NCBI GenBank assembly: GCA_947625315.1
Contig: CANQOE010000038.1
Location: 1-9,133, forward strand
DNA from: an uncultured Bacilli bacterium
GTDB taxonomy: Bacteria; Bacillota_I; Bacilli_A; RF39; UBA660
DNA: 9,133 bases
Reading direction: 5' to 3'
The notes under the pieces are model-generated. The model was not told where the DNA came from, ran no database searches, and worked only from the letters and a program-made list of their open reading frames with translations. Below are positions 1 to 7,600 of this stretch, one piece after another. The first letter of the stretch is position 1. Each line of letters begins with the position of its first letter. The position numbers and the translations under genes were made by a program.

Positions 1-33
1 ATTTATTTTATCTTCATAACTCAATTTACTCAT
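1..33 (-). CDS. Transposase OrfA-like protein, first 11 codons only
   Basis: An ATG at 33-31 on the minus strand opens MSKLSYEDKIN and runs off the left edge. This opening strongly resembles the start of the helix-turn-helix OrfA proteins of IS3-family elements in Firmicutes, which recognise the terminal repeats of their own element. The start is supported by GAGG (44-41) seven bases upstream and by the adjacent terminal-repeat-like sequence at 52-71. With only 11 residues, the family is a recognition-based call. Whether the element is intact cannot be judged. Confidence 0.55.
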   Translation of the reverse strand, partial: MSKLSYEDKIN

Positions 34-38
34 ATAAA

Positions 39-69
39 AACCTCGTTTCTATGTCCAAGAAACGGGGTT
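39..69 (-). terminator. Hairpin at the IS end that pairs with the transposase SD
   Basis: A 12-bp stem is formed by 39-50 (AACCTCGTTTCT) and 58-69 (AGAAACGGGGTT) with one G-T wobble and a 7-base loop at 51-57. On the minus strand the 3' arm contains the GAGG SD of the OrfA-like gene and runs into five T residues (40-36). A transcript entering the element from outside would therefore form a terminator-like hairpin and bury the SD. Such protection from impinging transcription is known for several IS elements; here it is inferred from structure alone. Confidence 0.65.
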
Positions 70-131
70 CATATCATTTTAGTCTCTTTTTGTTATTTAA
101 ATAATAACATAATTTAAGTAAATTTCAAAGA

Positions 132-566
132 TCATTTTAAACGATTAGGATATAAAATATTTAATTCGTCTTTTATTTCTATTTTACTTTTATCAATAAA
201 GTTTATTTGAGTTACTTTTACTATGTCCGTATACTTAAATCCTTCAATATTTGGGATATATAAATACGCATTACATAAGCTTTACTTTTAATTTCTACTT
301 CTTCATTATAAATGCTATTCATTTCAATATTGACATACATACCTGGTATTTTTACTAACCCGCATATTCTTATCATAATAATTAAGTTTATCAATTAAAG
401 CTTCACTATTGACTTTAACTTTATTCTTTAAATAGCCTTTAGAATAATTAAAATAACATTTTAAAAAGTCTTCAATAAATTTCGTATTTTTACTAGAACC
501 AAAAATATATTTAAATAAAATATCATCAGTTAAAGGGATAAAATCATCTTTAATAAGAGTTTTCAA
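132..566 (-). pseudogene. Broken Rpn-family / PD-(D/E)XK nuclease 'transposase' gene
   Basis: The protein opens with KTLIKDDFIPLTDDILFKYI, the hallmark N-terminus of the Rpn/PDDEXK_2 recombination-promoting nuclease family. The TTG start at 566 is chosen because an almost perfect SD (AAGGAGGTGAT, 584-574) precedes it; the open frame itself reaches upstream to 611. Frame 1 stops near 324 after unrelated residues. Homology continues in a second frame from about 358 (LVKIPGMYVNIEMN, including the IEM-type catalytic strand) and, after another shift near 242, in a third frame (YTDIVKVTQINFID) to a TGA at 134-132. The first shift looks like a net loss of about 8 bases between MR and LV, exactly where the family has its V-D-I/V catalytic Asp. 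The total of about 145 codons is roughly half the usual family length, so the C-terminus is also missing. It is very probably inactive. Confidence 0.8.
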
Positions 567-573
567 AATAAAA

Positions 574-584
574 ATCACCTCCTT
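574..584 (-). promoter_or_regulatory. Extended SD of the Rpn-like pseudogene
   Basis: AAGGAGGTGAT on the minus strand matches the 16S anti-SD over 11 bases. Seven bases separate it from the TTG at 566-564, which decides that start over the upstream in-frame codons. An alternative GTG lies inside the SD itself and is unlikely to be used. Confidence 0.75.
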
Positions 585-594
585 CCTTTCAAGT

Positions 595-622
595 TTTATA
601 GAATAGCACAAGGGGATGTCTA
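595..622 (-). promoter_or_regulatory. Promoter of the Rpn-like pseudogene
   Basis: On the minus strand TAGACA (622-617) is followed after 16 bases by TATAAA (600-595), matching the sigma-A consensus at 5/6 and 5/6. A transcript would start near 588 and reach the SD at once, giving a very short leader. The promoter looks intact although the gene is broken, which suggests recent inactivation. Confidence 0.6.
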
Positions 623-708
623 AATATGTCGAACTGTGAGTAAAAGTTTGAGCATTGGTGCTAAATTTTCTTAAATTTTAAAAAAAATCTTGAAATTTTA
701 TTTTTTGT

Positions 709-737
709 TTGCTTAAAAAGATAATTTATGATATAGT
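709..737 (+). promoter_or_regulatory. lysS promoter (extended -10)
   Basis: TTGCTT (709-714), 17 bases, then TATAGT (732-737) preceded by TG at 729-730, giving an extended -10 TGATATAGT. Upstream, 662-706 is almost pure A/T with two near-copies of TCTTAAATTTTA (669-680 and 688-700), which could act as an UP element. The leader of about 20 bases is too short for a T-box or other riboswitch. Confidence 0.65.
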
Positions 738-763
738 ATATTTATATTTAAGGAGGCATTAAT

Positions 764-2245
764 ATGCGTGAATTTACAGAACAAGAACAAGTAAGGAGAG
801 ATAAGTTAGCTAAAATAGCCGAATTAGGCATTGACCCATTTGGCCATCGTTATGAAGTTACAGCTTTTTCTTCTGATTTAAAAGATAAATATCAAACTAA
901 TACTCATGAAGAATTAGAAGAAATGAATGCTGAAGTTTCTGTTGCGGGTCGGATTATGTTTATTCGTAAAATGGGTAAAGCATCTTTCTTTACTATTAAA
1001 GATAAACTAGGTAACATTCAAATTTATATATCTATTAATGATATTGGGGAAGAAGCCTATACCTTATTTAAAAGTGCCGACATTGGTGATATTGTAGGTA
1101 TTAAAGGTCGGGTTATGAAAACACAAACTGGCGAAATAACCATTAAATGTTTAGAATATACGCATTTAGTTAAATCTCTAAAACCTCTTCCGGAAAAATA
1201 TCATGGCTTAAGTGATATTGAAGAAAGATTTAGACGCCGTTATGTTGATTTAATTATGAATGATGATGCACGTAAAGTAGCTTTTGCTCGTCCTAAAATA
1301 ATTCGTTCAATTCAAAATTATTTAGATAATTTAGGTTATGTCGAAGTTGAAACACCTATTTTAGGTACTATTTTAGGTGGTGCGGCGGCTAAACCTTTTA
1401 TTACGCATCACAATGCTCAAAATATTGATATGTATTTGCGAATTGCGACTGAACTTAATTTAAAAAGGTTATTAGTGGGTGGTATGGATGCTGTCTATGA
1501 AATAGGTCGAATCTTTCGTAATGAAGGAATGGATCGTAAACACAATCCCGAATTTACAACTATTGAATTATACAAAGCTTATAGTGATTTAGAAGGTATG
1601 ATGGATATAACGGAAGGTATAGTATCTAATGCGGCGATGACTTTAAATGGTACATATGAAGTTGATTTTCTAGGCCATCATATAAGTTTAGAACCTGGGT
1701 TTAAGAGAGCTCATATGGTTGATTTAATAAAAGAAGTAACTGGTATTGATTTCTTTAAAGTTAAAGATATTAAAGAAGCTTTAGAACTTGCTAAAGAACA
1801 CAATGTTGAAGTTGAAGACCACTTTACTTATGGTCATATTGTAAATGCTTTTTTTGAAAAATTTGTCGAAGAAACCATTATTGAGCCGACTTTTGTCTTT
1901 GGTCATCCTATTGAAGTTAGTCCTTTAGCTAAAAAAGACCCTAAGGACCCTAGATTTACCCAAAGATTTGAATTATTTATTTTAGGTTGTGAATATGCTA
2001 ATGCTTTTAGTGAATTAAATGACCCAATTGACCAATATGAAAGATTTGAAAATCAATTAAAAGAAAGAGAATTAGGTAATGCTGAAGCTAACGATATGGA
2101 TATGGACTTTATCGAAGCTTTAGAATATGGTATGCCTCCGGCTGGGGGAATGGGTATGGGAATTGATCGTTTAGTTATGCTTTTAACTGGTAGTGAAACT
2201 ATTCGGGAAGTTATTTTATTCCCAACAATGAAACCTAGAGAGTAA
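764..2245 (+). CDS. lysS: Lysyl-tRNA synthetase, class II
   Basis: This cytoplasmic enzyme charges tRNA-Lys with lysine using ATP. The 493-aa length is normal for bacterial LysS. An N-terminal OB-fold anticodon-binding domain covers about residues 55-135 (VAGRIMFIRKMGKASFFTI). The class II catalytic core follows, with motif 1 near 187-200 (GYVEVETPIL), the KPFITHHN segment at 210-217, motif 2 with FRNEG at 251-255, and motif 3 GMGIDRL at 464-470 carrying the conserved Arg. The ATG is fixed by AAGGAGG (750-756) seven bases upstream. The gene has its own promoter and no obvious terminator before the next gene, so some read-through is possible. All key motifs are present and nothing looks damaged. 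This is an ordinary housekeeping gene beside mobile debris. Confidence 0.98.
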   Translation: MREFTEQEQVRRDKLAKIAELGIDPFGHRYEVTAFSSDLKDKYQTNTHEELEEMNAEVSVAGRIMFIRKMGKASFFTIKDKLGNIQIYISINDIGEEAYTLFKSADIGDIVGIKGRVMKTQTGEITIKCLEYTHLVKSLKPLPEKYHGLSDIEERFRRRYVDLIMNDDARKVAFARPKIIRSIQNYLDNLGYVEVETPILGTILGGAAAKPFITHHNAQNIDMYLRIATELNLKRLLVGGMDAVYEIGRIFRNEGMDRKHNPEFTTIELYKAYSDLEGMMDITEGIVSNAAMTLNGTYEVDFLGHHISLEPGFKRAHMVDLIKEVTGIDFFKVKDIKEALELAKEHNVEVEDHFTYGHIVNAFFEKFVEETIIEPTFVFGHPIEVSPLAKKDPKDPRFTQRFELFILGCEYANAFSELNDPIDQYERFENQLKERELGNAEANDMDMDFIEALEYGMPPAGGMGMGIDRLVMLLTGSETIREVILFPTMKPRE

Positions 2246-2283
2246 TTTTCACTTATTTTTCACAAAAAATTGTTAATATACTC

Positions 2284-2311
2284 TTTAAATCCCAAAAAAT
2301 TGTGATATAAT
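2284..2311 (+). promoter_or_regulatory. Promoter of the YfcC-like transporter gene
   Basis: TTTAAA (2284-2289), a 16-base spacer, then a consensus TATAAT (2306-2311) with an extended TG at 2303-2304. The weak -35 is compensated by the extended -10. The SD GGAGGAG (2321-2327) follows closely. The -10 region overlaps the second copy of an imperfect direct repeat (2261-2280 and 2291-2310, sharing CAAAAAATTGT). Confidence 0.65.
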
Positions 2312-2332
2312 ACAAATATTGGAGGAGAAAAA

Positions 2333-3778
2333 ATGCAAAAAAAAGAAAAAAAATATAGTTTACTTAAAGCCATTATTGGTGTAGTTCTTGTTTTAATTGT
2401 TTTATCATGGTTAATCCCTGCTGGGGAAATAACATCTTCAGGATATGTTCAACATAACATGATTAGATATGGTTTAAACGATATACCACGAATGCTTTAT
2501 TCCGGTATTGAGTTTGGTTTACCAAGTTATGTCTTTTTATTAGCTATTGGGGTATTTTATGGAGTACTCTCTAGTACTAAAGGTTATAAACGCCTTGTTG
2601 AAATTATTGCTAAAAAATTATCAGCCCATAAAAAAGTAACTCTTGTTGTAACCTCAATTTTAATCGCTTTATTAACAAGTATGGTAACTCAAACTTTTGC
2701 GGTTTTAATTTTTATTCCGTTTATCATATCTGTTTTAAAACGCATGAACATTGATAAAATGACTATTTTAATGACTACTTTTGGTTCTATTATTGTTGGT
2801 ATAATGGGTGCTTTATATGGAACTCAAAATTTACTTGATTTCATCGGTAATTTTGCTAATGATGATCTTGAAGAAACACGAGCTTTACTTGGCAATACAG
2901 TTTTAATTAGAATGGGTATTCTAGCTATTGGTTTAGTATTATTCAATTTCTTAACTTTAAATCATTTTAATAAAACCAAGAGTGAAGAAAGTAGTGAAAT
3001 GTATGAAATAGTTGTTGATGAAGAAAGTAAAAAAGAAAGTATTGTTCCGGTAGTTATAATTGGAATTCTTATTCTTATTTTAGTAATTTTAGGTTATGTT
3101 GATTGGGAAGCTAATTTCAACATTCAAGTATTTAATAATTTCCATGATTTTATCGATACTTTAGTCATTCAAACCAGTGGTGAAGAATTTAATATCATAA
3201 ATAGTATCTTAGGTTCATCTACTTTAGCTTTAGGTACTTGGACAGAATTTGAAATATCTACGGTTTTACTTGTAGCTTCTGGTATTTTAGCTATATGTTA
3301 TCGTATGAAATTTAATGATTTAGTTAAAAATATTGGTCGGGGTATAAAAGTTATGATTTTACCTATGGCAGTTATTTTTGGGGCTTATGTTATTATGAAT
3401 GTCCCTAATGCTGTTCAATATCCTTATACGGCAACAATATTCAACTTTGTTTTAACATTAGCTAAAGGCTTTAATGTCGCTACATTCACTTTAGTTAGTT
3501 TAATTGCTAATTTCTTAATTACTTATGTACCTTATACTAACTATTTAATGGGTTCTTATTTAGCTACTCAATATGCAACGTTTAATAATCAAATGATTGT
3601 TATTTTAAATTCAACTTATGGTCTAGTTCAATTCTTTGCTCCAACAAGTATTATCTTAGGAATTGGTCTTGTAAGTATGAAAGTTAAATATATCGATTGG
3701 TTAAAAAATATTTGGAAATTTATCGTTGGTATGTTGATTTGTTTGGTAATTATCTTTGTTTTAATTACAATTTTATAA
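2333..3778 (+). CDS. YfcC/DcuC-like multi-pass membrane transporter (IT superfamily)
   Basis: This 481-aa integral membrane protein has about 11-12 hydrophobic segments, for example near residues 9-28, 64-80, 102-135, 143-162, 188-207, 237-254, 308-323, 338-355, 378-400, 420-446 and 460-481. WLIPAGEI at 26-33 right after the first TM matches the 'IPAGE' signature that opens YfcC-family proteins, and the STYG..QFFAPTSIILGIGL stretch at 427-446 matches their C-terminal 'PTSG' re-entrant region. A charged cytoplasmic-looking loop lies at 212-236. Relatives carry C4-dicarboxylates, arginine/ornithine or short peptides, but the substrate cannot be read from sequence. SD GGAGGAG lies five bases upstream of the ATG. 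The gene appears monocistronic, with its own promoter and terminator. Family call fairly sure, substrate unknown. Confidence 0.75.
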   Translation: MQKKEKKYSLLKAIIGVVLVLIVLSWLIPAGEITSSGYVQHNMIRYGLNDIPRMLYSGIEFGLPSYVFLLAIGVFYGVLSSTKGYKRLVEIIAKKLSAHKKVTLVVTSILIALLTSMVTQTFAVLIFIPFIISVLKRMNIDKMTILMTTFGSIIVGIMGALYGTQNLLDFIGNFANDDLEETRALLGNTVLIRMGILAIGLVLFNFLTLNHFNKTKSEESSEMYEIVVDEESKKESIVPVVIIGILILILVILGYVDWEANFNIQVFNNFHDFIDTLVIQTSGEEFNIINSILGSSTLALGTWTEFEISTVLLVASGILAICYRMKFNDLVKNIGRGIKVMILPMAVIFGAYVIMNVPNAVQYPYTATIFNFVLTLAKGFNVATFTLVSLIANFLITYVPYTNYLMGSYLATQYATFNNQMIVILNSTYGLVQFFAPTSIILGIGLVSMKVKYIDWLKNIWKFIVGMLICLVIIFVLITIL

Positions 3779-3804
3779 AAAAGCTACTAATTTTTAGCTT
3801 TTTT
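3777..3804 (+). terminator. Intrinsic terminator after the transporter gene
   Basis: AAAAAAGCTA (3777-3786) pairs with TAGCTTTTTT (3795-3804) around an 8-base loop, with a T run in the 3' arm. The stem begins inside the TAA stop codon. By symmetry it could also act on minus-strand transcripts. It separates the transporter from the surface operon that starts just downstream. Confidence 0.85.
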
Positions 3805-3815
3805 ATTTGTTTTTC

Positions 3816-3844
3816 TTGAAAAAATGCCAAATATATGATATAAT
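3816..3844 (+). promoter_or_regulatory. Near-consensus promoter of the Tad-like surface operon
   Basis: TTGAAA (3816-3821), exactly 17 bases, then TATAAT (3839-3844) with an extended TG at 3836-3837. This is the best sigma-A promoter in the window (5/6 and 6/6). Transcription should begin near 3851, only about 18 bases before the ATG at 3869, so the leader is essentially just the SD. No operator-like dyad is visible, suggesting constitutive expression unless control is elsewhere. Confidence 0.8.
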
Positions 3845-3852
3845 TTTCCCTA

Positions 3853-3857
3853 GAGGT
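3853..3857 (+). promoter_or_regulatory. SD that sets the start at 3869
   Basis: GAGGT lies 11 bases before ATG 3869, slightly long but acceptable. In-frame TTG at 3857 and GTG at 3860 overlap or abut this SD and so cannot use it. ATG 3869 also places a clean Lys-Lys n-region at the start of the signal peptide. Confidence 0.7.
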
Positions 3858-3868
3858 TGGTGTATACT

Positions 3869-4621
3869 ATGAAAAAAATACGTATATTAGGATTTATTGT
3901 ATTGAGCTTTATGTTATCTCTTAAAGGAGTTAATGCTGAATGCAGTGTTGATGAACAAGTTGAACTTCAGCGCATAATTGCCAACATAAAAGCTAATTAC
4001 AATATCGTAACAGAAAGTTATACTCTTGATCAATTAGAGCCCGGCTTTAATCCCCCTGATGGGTTAACTGAAGAAGAAATTGCCAACTATGTCTATAAAA
4101 AGGAAGTTATAGAAGTATTAATTAACAATTTAACTGAAAAACTCTATGTTGAAGTTTCTATTAATGGCGAGAAAAATACTTATAATTACAATGATACAGA
4201 CAACGGGCAAATAATTATTAAACAAGACGATAACACCTCTATTAATAAATATACAATTAGTGTATATGCATCAAGTAATACTGGATGTGAAGGAAATAAG
4301 CTAACTACTTTGTATGTTACAACACCACGATATAATTATTTATCAGATTATGCAGCATGTGATGGAATTGAAGAATATTATTTATGTTCTCGTTACGTAA
4401 CTACAGAAGATATTGGTGAAGGCGAATTCCTAACTAAAACTGCTGATTATCGTGCTAGTAAAGAAAAAGAAGAAAACGAAAAAAATGTAGAAAAAGAAGA
4501 CAAAGGGGTATTAAAATTTATAAAAGAACATGTTGTAGCAATATCGATTATATCTATTATTGTTATAGCGGGGGTTACAGTGGCAGTTATACTAGTCAAA
4601 AAGCAAAGGAGTAGAAAATAA
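3869..4621 (+). CDS. Secreted, C-terminally membrane-anchored surface protein (first gene of operon)
   Basis: I do not recognise a named family. The 250-aa protein has a Sec signal peptide (residues 1-23, KK start, hydrophobic core, likely cut after VNA), an extracellular region, a highly charged Lys/Glu linker (about 194-213) and a C-terminal TM helix (about 221-243) ending in KKQRSRK, so it is type I with a short cytoplasmic tail. Residues 80-155 look like a beta-sandwich (alternating LYVEVSI, GQIIIKQ, YTISVYAS). Four Cys remain in the mature part (25, 140, 164, 173), an even number suggesting two disulfides. No lipobox is present, since the residue before Cys25 is Glu. Its stop overlaps the next start (TAATG at 4619-4623), so the two are probably translationally coupled and made in similar amounts. 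It may anchor or chaperone the large protein encoded next; this is inference. Confidence 0.85.
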   Translation: MKKIRILGFIVLSFMLSLKGVNAECSVDEQVELQRIIANIKANYNIVTESYTLDQLEPGFNPPDGLTEEEIANYVYKKEVIEVLINNLTEKLYVEVSINGEKNTYNYNDTDNGQIIIKQDDNTSINKYTISVYASSNTGCEGNKLTTLYVTTPRYNYLSDYAACDGIEEYYLCSRYVTTEDIGEGEFLTKTADYRASKEKEENEKNVEKEDKGVLKFIKEHVVAISIISIIVIAGVTVAVILVKKQRSRK

Positions 4622-7600
4622 TGAAAAAAATTATTAAAAAAATAAGTTTATTACTAATTGCTTTTGGATTTGGTTTTGGCTTATTAAGTAATGCAAAAGC
4701 AATAGTAGATCCTTGTCAAGAAGGAGAAAAATATTGTATAAATACTAAAAACAGAGGAATTAGATATTATATGTATGATAATACTAGCAGTACTAAAAAT
4801 GGGAATTTTTTTGGTGCAACGGCAACAACAAAAAATACTCGTCAATTTACGAATGCAAAATATTATGAATACTATAATACTCTTAACGTTGAACATCATG
4901 CTAAATCTAAAAGTGGAGAATATAATGACCAAATATATACTATTTGGCAAGGTTATTATGATAATTATAGCCCTTTATACTGTTTAGATGGAAATTTACC
5001 TGGTAATACAACTCTTCATGCTTATCGTCGAGTTGGTTATTCTACGGAAAAACCTGTTCAAGTATTCGACTATTTAATTACTCATATTTTAGTACAATCT
5101 AATAAACAAATAATTAACCCTGCAGATAATCATTTATCAACTCAATTTGCCTTAAGAGCAGTTACATATGCTTTTGGCTATTATAGAGATAATAAAGCTG
5201 AAGCAAGCATTGATGGGCTTGATGAAATCATTAAAGAAATAAGCGGTATGGTTTATTTGTGGCTACACGATGATAGTGAATTTAAAACAACATATGAAGA
5301 ACTACGAAACAAGATGAATAGTAAAGGAATTAAAAATCTAAAAGATTATAATTCATATGAAACTATTTATGCTGGTGGTAATGGTGGTTATTTTAAAGAT
5401 AAAAATGGTGGCAGTGTAGTAAGTAATGCAAAAGCAATGGTTAGATATGCTATGACAGATGCTATTAAATTTGTTGATACGATTGGTGAAACTACAAGTG
5501 TTAATCCAAAAAATCCAACTGAAAGTGTTCCAAAAATTACAACTGATGCTACTGGTAATGAAATCGTAACTAAAGAAGTTACTCATACTATTGCTTTAAG
5601 TGGTTTAGACAAAAATAATTCAGAACATTCATTAACAATTGATGATCTTGAATTTACTACCATTCAAGGCTTAAAAGATTTATATATTTCTGAAATAAAA
5701 ATTGGTAATAATGTGATTTACAATGGAAACAGTTCTTTTGATTGGACTAATAGTATGCTTAGAGGAAAAAATCTTTTACAAGAAAATGGTATTGAAATAA
5801 CCGATGGAACTGTTATGACTATTAAAGTTACTGCTGTTGGTATTAAAAAGAGTAACAATAAAAACGAAGAATTATTATGTACAGATGCTCTTAATTATAC
5901 TTTAAAAGGCAAATATAATGGAAGCAAAAATGCTTATAATCGTTGGCCAAATACTGTTGTAACTGTTTGGTATGGAGATGCCAGCGCAACTCAACAAAGA
6001 TATATTGGCATTGAAGATATTGCCAGTTTAGACCAAGAAAATTCTGAAGGAGAAACACCATGGGAAAGCTCTTATAAAATTAATTTAATACCAGCTTGTA
6101 GTTGTGATGAATTAAGTAAAGCTTGTATATCTACACACAATATGAATAGTGCTGAATGCAAAGCTTTAGCTACTGCTGATTGTCCTTGTGCCCTAGCGGA
6201 AGCTAAATGTTCATTAAATAATGATCAAACAGCTTGTTCATATGTTGCTAATAGCTGTAAATCATGTGAATCAAAATATGTAGGAAATGCTAATTGTTGT
6301 GATGCAAATAATGAATATGTAATTGTTTCTAATTCTGATGAAGAAGAAGATAATCAAATAAATATTTATGGTTTAAAAGAAGACGATATTATATCTCCAT
6401 GCTTTGTTAATATGGTTGATGAACAATGTAAAGAACAAGATGGTAGTTGTACTGATGTTCCTGGAGTATCAGATCAAAATGATAATACTTTTACATCTAA
6501 TCAATTAAAAGGTAACAAATATTGTACATTATCATGTGAAGAAGATTATGATCTTCAAATGCCATCTGCTAAATTAGTTAATGCTGGTCGTTTCTTCTCA
6601 TTTAAATCTCGTGTTTCTGGTAGCAAGACATGCTATACTAATACTATTAATCATGGGGAAGTAGGCCAAACTAATAGTTATGCAGATGATATTTACGATA
6701 TTCAAGTTCAATTAATAGATGCTACAAATAATTATAATTATTGGAATGCTGCTTTAAGCCATATAAATAATATAGTTGAAGTTAGAGGAATGTATACTCC
6801 ATCAGCATCTATAAATGGCTGCTCTTGTAAATTTGGAGAAAAAATACCTTATGCAATATCTTCAACTACAGGATATTTCAGTTATACAAGATATGATTAT
6901 ACTTCTGCTGATATTAAAATAGCTACTGGTGAAATAAAAGTTCATCCAACTAATGTTACAAATGCTGAGGTTACAAAAAGAACTAATATAATAAGCGATA
7001 GTGTAAATGGTACATTACCAAATTCTTGTGGCTTAGTTCCTGACCCATATGATCCAGATTGTTCTGGAAATAATAAAGCAAATTGCAATATGATAAATCA
7101 AGAAATTTCATGTGGTTATCAATATATTAATGGAACAGAGTGGACAAAAGGAAATTTAATTGATGAAATAGAAAAACAAGTGGAAATATATTTATCACAA
7201 ATGCAATTTTGGCAAGAAAAATATAAATCTACAATTGCTGAATATATGGCTTGTAGTACTTCATGGACTAGTGCTATGAGTTATGATCCAACTTTCTATT
7301 ATGATTATGAAGAACATGATTATATGAAATTATTAGATTCAATTTCCCCACAAACAAGAAATGGTGTAAAAAATATGGAAGAAATTGAAAATAAACCAAC
7401 AACTGATTCTACACAAGTTTTCTGTAGCGGTAATGTTAATAATAAATATGAGTGTCTAGTACTTCCGTCTAGTACAAATCAACTTAGACAAAGATTTCAT
7501 ACTTATTGTACTCCTGAAGAAGGATGCAAAGACAAAGAGGAATACATTTCTATAAGTAAATATATCAAAAAAACATCAACTATTGATGCGACATATGCTC

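Larger units (their letters stand above)
1..71 (-). mobile_element. 5' end of an IS3-family-like insertion sequence (truncated by window edge)
   Basis: Read on the minus strand, the element begins at 71 with TGAACCCCGTTTCTTGGACA, which has the TG start, the CCCC block and the GTTT..TGGACA pattern typical of IS150-group (IS3 family) terminal repeats. It is followed by a hairpin, an SD and the start of a transposase-like ORF at 33. Only this end is in the window, so the other terminal repeat and any target duplication cannot be seen. The boundary at 71 is inferred from the TG dinucleotide. The family assignment rests on the end sequence plus 11 residues of protein. Confidence 0.6.

Noticed and set aside
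240..362. Programmed ribosomal frameshifting in the Rpn-like gene
   Set aside because: There are two separate shifts, missing conserved residues and a truncated C-terminus, which fits decay rather than recoding.
623..763. T-box riboswitch upstream of lysS
   Set aside because: The transcript leader is only about 20 bases and no specifier loop or T-box sequence is visible.
3857..3868. Upstream TTG/GTG starts for the first surface gene
   Set aside because: They overlap or abut the only SD; ATG 3869 gives correct spacing and a clean signal peptide.
3869..3945. Lipoprotein reading of the first surface protein (Cys25 near the cleavage site)
   Set aside because: The residue before Cys is Glu, not Gly/Ala/Ser, so the lipobox fails; a type I signal peptide fits better.
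4684..5586. Open frames on the minus strand (4684-4950, 5353-5586) and a plus-strand frame at 4775-4987 inside the giant gene
   Set aside because: They lack SDs, overlap a clearly coding frame and give low-complexity Ile/Ser/Phe-rich proteins typical of antisense to AT-rich genes.
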